Shown: in pieces, positions 5,673 through 7,410 of the stretch
How positions within the stretch are numbered: the first letter of the stretch is position 1
How the letters are laid out: the number at the start of each line of letters is the position of its first letter
NCBI GenBank assembly: GCA_902806375.1
Contig: CADCWK010000114.1
Coordinates: 1-7,410, forward strand
DNA length: 7,410 bases
Reading direction: 5' to 3'
Source of the DNA: an uncultured Thermomicrobiales bacterium
GTDB lineage: Bacteria > Chloroflexota > Chloroflexia > Thermomicrobiales > UBA6265
The notes under the pieces: generated by a model
What the model saw: the letters and a program-made list of their open reading frames with translations, nothing else
The model's database searches: none
What the model was told of the DNA's origin: nothing
Translations under genes and position numbers: made by a program

Positions 5673-5773
5673 GTCCACAACCCGGCAGGCCAGACGCCGA
5701 TGGAGACTACAGGGTCCCTGGCAGCGCGACCATCCACAGCATGTCTGGCTCTGGTCACCGCCTTGCTGTGGAC
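5673..5773 (+). repeat. Nested inverted repeats in the isomerase leader, possible RNA structure
   Basis: GTCCACA (5673-5679) pairs with TGTGGAC (5767-5773). Inside it GCCAGAC (5689-5695) pairs with GTCTGGC (5743-5749), extendable by a G-U pair on either side. Inside that lies CAGGG-T-CCCTG (5710-5720). CTGGTC (5751-5756) can instead pair with GACCAG (5781-5786), which would compete with the outer stem. The element ends about 30 nt before the ribosome binding site at 5804-5810. It matches no riboswitch class I know, and short GC-rich matches arise easily by chance. Confidence 0.3.
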
Positions 5774-5815
5774 CTCACCGGACCAGTCGTACCGACAACC
5801 GCCAGAGGAGACCGC

Positions 5816-6592
5816 ATGTTCACCACCGATCAGATCGCCCTGCAGCTCTACACCGTCCGCGGCGAGATGGCGCGCGACCCCATGGGGACGCTCGACGCCG
5901 TCGCGCGGATGGGCTACCCGGCCGTCGAGTTCGCCGGCTACGGTGGGCAGGAAGCCGGCGCGGTCCGGAGCCGCCTGGACGAACTGGGGCTGCGGGCCAT
6001 GGGCGCCCACACCCCGTTCGCCGCCCTGATGGGTGACTTCCAGCGGGCGGCCAGCGAGGTCGTCACGGTCGGGGGGCAGTACCTGATCGTCCCCGGCGTC
6101 CCGCGCGACGAGTACCTGGAGACGCCCGACCAGGTCCGGCGGCTGGCGGGGATCTTCAACGGCTTCGGCGAGGCGGCCAGGGACATGGGACTGATCTTCC
6201 TCTACCACAACCACGACTTCGAGCTGCGCCACAGCGAGGGCTGGTCGGAGTCCGACCTGTCCGCGCTGGAGCTGCTGCTGCACGAGACCGACCCGGCGCT
6301 GGTGAACTTCGAGCTGGACGTGTTCTGGGCCGAGACGGCGGGCCGGTCCGGAGAGGACGTGATCCGCGCCTGGCCCGACCGCTTCGCCAGCCTGCACATC
6401 AAGGACATGGACCCGGCCGGCGAGGACGCCCCGGTCGGTACCGGCACCTACGACTTCCGGCCCGTGCTGGCGGCGGCCGAAGCGGTCGGCGGGACGCGCT
6501 GGCTGGTCGTGGAGCAGGACAACCCGCGCGACCCCCTCGGCGACAGCCAGACCTCGTTCACCAACCTCAGTGCCATGCTCGGCGGAGACTGA
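5816..6592 (+). CDS. Sugar phosphate isomerase/epimerase (xylose isomerase-like TIM barrel)
   Basis: 258 residues of the AP endonuclease 2/xylose isomerase-like TIM-barrel family that includes IolE and ketose 3-epimerases. It opens with IALQLYTVRGEM (7-18), the usual first strand. GYPAVEFAGYGG (33-44) gives the second strand. YHNHDFEL is at 130-137, VNFELDVFWAE at 163-173, SLHIKDMD at 192-199 and WLVVEQD at 229-235. Glu136, Asp168, His194 and Glu233 fit the Glu-Asp-His-Glu divalent-metal set of these enzymes and are all present. The fold acts on sugars or cyclitols in the cytosol; the exact substrate cannot be read from sequence. ATG 5816 is chosen because AGAGGAG (5804-5810) lies 5 nt before it and family homology begins here. 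It stands alone between the Fic island and a convergent acetyltransferase. A GC-rich hairpin follows its stop. Confidence 0.93.
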   Translation: MFTTDQIALQLYTVRGEMARDPMGTLDAVARMGYPAVEFAGYGGQEAGAVRSRLDELGLRAMGAHTPFAALMGDFQRAASEVVTVGGQYLIVPGVPRDEYLETPDQVRRLAGIFNGFGEAARDMGLIFLYHNHDFELRHSEGWSESDLSALELLLHETDPALVNFELDVFWAETAGRSGEDVIRAWPDRFASLHIKDMDPAGEDAPVGTGTYDFRPVLAAAEAVGGTRWLVVEQDNPRDPLGDSQTSFTNLSAMLGGD

Positions 6593-6620
6593 TCAGTTCC
6601 CAGAACGGTCCCAATGACCA

Positions 6621-6652
6621 GCGCCCCGCCGGACCCTGTCCTGGCGGGGCGC
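6621..6652. terminator. GC-rich hairpin between convergent genes, likely bidirectional terminator
   Basis: GCGCCCCGCC (6621-6630) is the exact inverse of GGCGGGGCGC (6643-6652), with a 12-nt loop. It lies 28 nt after the isomerase stop and 40 nt past the stop of the convergent acetyltransferase gene. The stem is strong, but no T-run follows on either strand, as is common for terminators in high-GC genomes. Confidence 0.7.
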
Positions 6653-6692
6653 CGTCGCGCTCCGCCGCGGCCGGGTCGGCCCGAAGACGGAC

Positions 6693-7205
6693 TCAGATGA
6701 GCAGCTTCTCCACAATGACGACGTCGCGCCAGACGCCGTCGAGCTGGGCGTGGCGCTCGTAGACGCCGACCTCGCGGAAGCCGACCCGGCGCATCAGGGC
6801 GCGGGAGGGGGCGTTCTCGACGAAGATCCGGGAGACCAGTTTCCAGAACCCCGCCTCCGTCGCCGCGGCGAACAGCGCCTCCAGGGCCAGCCGCCCGGCA
6901 CCCATCCCGCGGGCGTCCCGGTCGACGTAGACCGAGTACTCGGCGATCCCGGCGTAGCAGGCGCGCGGCCGGTAGGTCGAGGTCGCGGCGAAGGCGACGA
7001 CGCGGCCATCGGACTCGCCCGTCCCGTCGGTTACCGTGACGACGACGACCGGGTAGGCGCCATCGAACCAGGGCAGGATGTCGGCCGGGGTGCGTGGTTC
7101 GGTCTCGAAGGTCGCGATCCGCTCGGCGATGCCCTGGTTGTAGATCGCCGCGATCACGTCCGCGTCGCCGCGAGTCGCGGCGCGCGCGGCCAACTGGTCC
7201 GACAT
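6693..7205 (-). CDS. arsN1: GNAT N-acetyltransferase, ArsN1 type (arsinothricin/phosphinothricin-like)
   Basis: 170 residues, full length for the family. It begins with RAATRGDADVIAAIYNQGIAER (residues 8-29, the first strand and helix) and has IATFETEPRTPADILPWF at 30-47. RPRACYAGIAEYSVYVD (79-95) is followed by the acetyl-CoA pyrophosphate loop ARGMGAG (98-104). GFWKLVSRIFVEN (119-131), the following VGFREVGVYERH segment and a terminal VWRDVVIVEKLL complete the pattern. These segments match the group that acetylates the amino group of arsinothricin, phosphinothricin or methionine sulfoximine; ArsN1 is the best label, but substrate choice within the group is not certain. ATG 7205 has GGGAGGGA (7215-7222) 9 nt before it. 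No arsenic genes (arsR, arsM, arsB) are visible nearby, so it may be a stand-alone resistance gene. Cytosolic. Confidence 0.87.
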   Translation of the reverse strand: MSDQLAARAATRGDADVIAAIYNQGIAERIATFETEPRTPADILPWFDGAYPVVVVTVTDGTGESDGRVVAFAATSTYRPRACYAGIAEYSVYVDRDARGMGAGRLALEALFAAATEAGFWKLVSRIFVENAPSRALMRRVGFREVGVYERHAQLDGVWRDVVIVEKLLI

Positions 7206-7266
7206 CGACGGCTATCCCTCCCGTATCGCCGGTCGCCCGATGGAGACGACACCCGGCCGCGCGCTA

Positions 7267-7319
7267 CGGCCCGTTCCCGCGCCCGGTCGCGCGGCGCCGC
7301 ACGGGCCGGATCACCGGCC
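7267..7319. repeat. Two overlapping, mutually exclusive GC hairpins upstream of arsN1
   Basis: CGGCCCGT (7267-7274) is the inverse of ACGGGCCG (7301-7308). GGCCGG (7304-7309) is the inverse of CCGGCC (7314-7319) around ATCA. The two pairings share 7304-7308, so only one can form. In minus-strand RNA the short hairpin comes first and could end the upstream transcript. An attenuator-like switch before arsN1 is possible but unproven, given the extreme GC content. Confidence 0.3.
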
Positions 7320-7336
7320 GGGATGTCGCATCGACG

Positions 7337-7410
7337 TCACCGGTGCGCCGTAGCCACGTGCGTCGTCAGCGGGATGACCAGGTCGTCGCCGACCATGTGG
7401 TCTGTGAGCA
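7337..7410 (-). CDS. Possible 3' end of a minus-strand gene entering from the right
   Basis: From 7408 the minus strand reads 23 codons and a TGA at 7339-7337, giving LTDHMVGDDLVIPLTTHVATAHR. Nearly all codons end in G or C, as in the host genes, and the peptide looks like ordinary soluble protein. The stretch is too short to identify a family, and a chance frame cannot be excluded. If real, it lies 131 nt before the arsN1 start on the same strand. Confidence 0.35.
   Translation of the reverse strand, partial: LTDHMVGDDLVIPLTTHVATAHR

Larger units (their letters stand above)
5431..5815 (+). other. Long leader/intergenic region before the sugar isomerase gene
   Basis: 385 nt with no convincing gene. 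A frame continuous with the isomerase is open from ATG 5549, which even has GAGGAGG (5532-5538) 10 nt before it. However, about 40 per cent of its 89 upstream codons end in A or T, unlike the nearly all G/C-ending isomerase codons, and the translation resembles no domain. It is therefore treated as untranslated. The region holds the GTGA..TCAC repeats (5443-5492) and nested inverted repeats (5673-5773). The isomerase promoter must lie here, but I cannot place it. Confidence 0.55.

Noticed and set aside
5801..5815. GCCAGAGGAGACCGC resembling a cobalamin riboswitch B12 box
   Set aside because: It contains an extra two bases, overlaps the Shine-Dalgarno sequence of the isomerase gene, and the other conserved cobalamin elements are not at suitable distances.
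5549..5815. N-terminal extension of the isomerase to ATG 5549, which has a GAGGAGG before it
   Set aside because: Codon third positions are far poorer in G/C than in the core gene, the translation resembles no domain, and ATG 5816 has a better-placed ribosome site at the start of family homology.
5369..6397. Minus-strand open frame of 342 codons opposite the isomerase gene
   Set aside because: It is an antisense shadow of the isomerase and runs through the operator array; its translation is not protein-like.

Overview
The window is high-GC bacterial DNA with strongly G/C-ending codons in most genes. The gene style (Tat-type solute-binding protein, two-VOC-domain dioxygenase, TIM-barrel sugar isomerase, ArsN1-like acetyltransferase) would suit a Chloroflexota genome of the Thermomicrobia type, or an actinobacterium. 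No marker gene settles this, so the taxonomic guess is weak.

Layout, left to right. (1) 1-907, minus strand: N-terminal 302 residues of a family-5 ABC transporter solute-binding protein with a twin-arginine-like signal; the gene runs off the left edge. (2) 908-1306: divergent intergenic region with short inverted repeats. (3) 1307-4031, plus strand: a likely three-gene operon of a flavin-reductase-like FMN split-barrel protein, a two-domain VOC ring-cleaving dioxygenase and a 258-residue protein I cannot assign. The first two suggest oxidative chemistry on aromatic or quinone compounds. (4) 4032-5435: a lower-GC island holding one minus-strand gene, a class II Fic protein (AMPylase type) with a C-terminal winged-helix segment, with TTACACAACG motifs on both sides. 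(5) 5436-6592: a long non-coding leader, then a sugar phosphate isomerase/epimerase on the plus strand. (6) 6593-7410: a GC-rich hairpin between convergent genes, an ArsN1-type GNAT acetyltransferase on the minus strand, a GC-rich intergenic stretch, and perhaps the last 23 codons of another minus-strand gene.

The most notable signal is around the Fic gene. Upstream of it, four exact copies of TTACACAACG form a symmetric array: two inward-facing copies in an inverted pair with a 12-nt gap, and two outer copies each exactly 30 bp further out, all centred on the same point. The same inverted pair, with the same 12-nt gap, recurs just past the 3' end of the gene. The simplest reading is that a DNA-binding protein, perhaps the Fic protein through its own winged helix, binds both ends of the locus and regulates it. 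This layout also moves the likely Fic start to a GTG at 5328, because the upstream in-frame TTG and ATG starts would place operator copies inside the coding sequence.

I see no CRISPR array, tRNA, rRNA, transposase or prophage gene.
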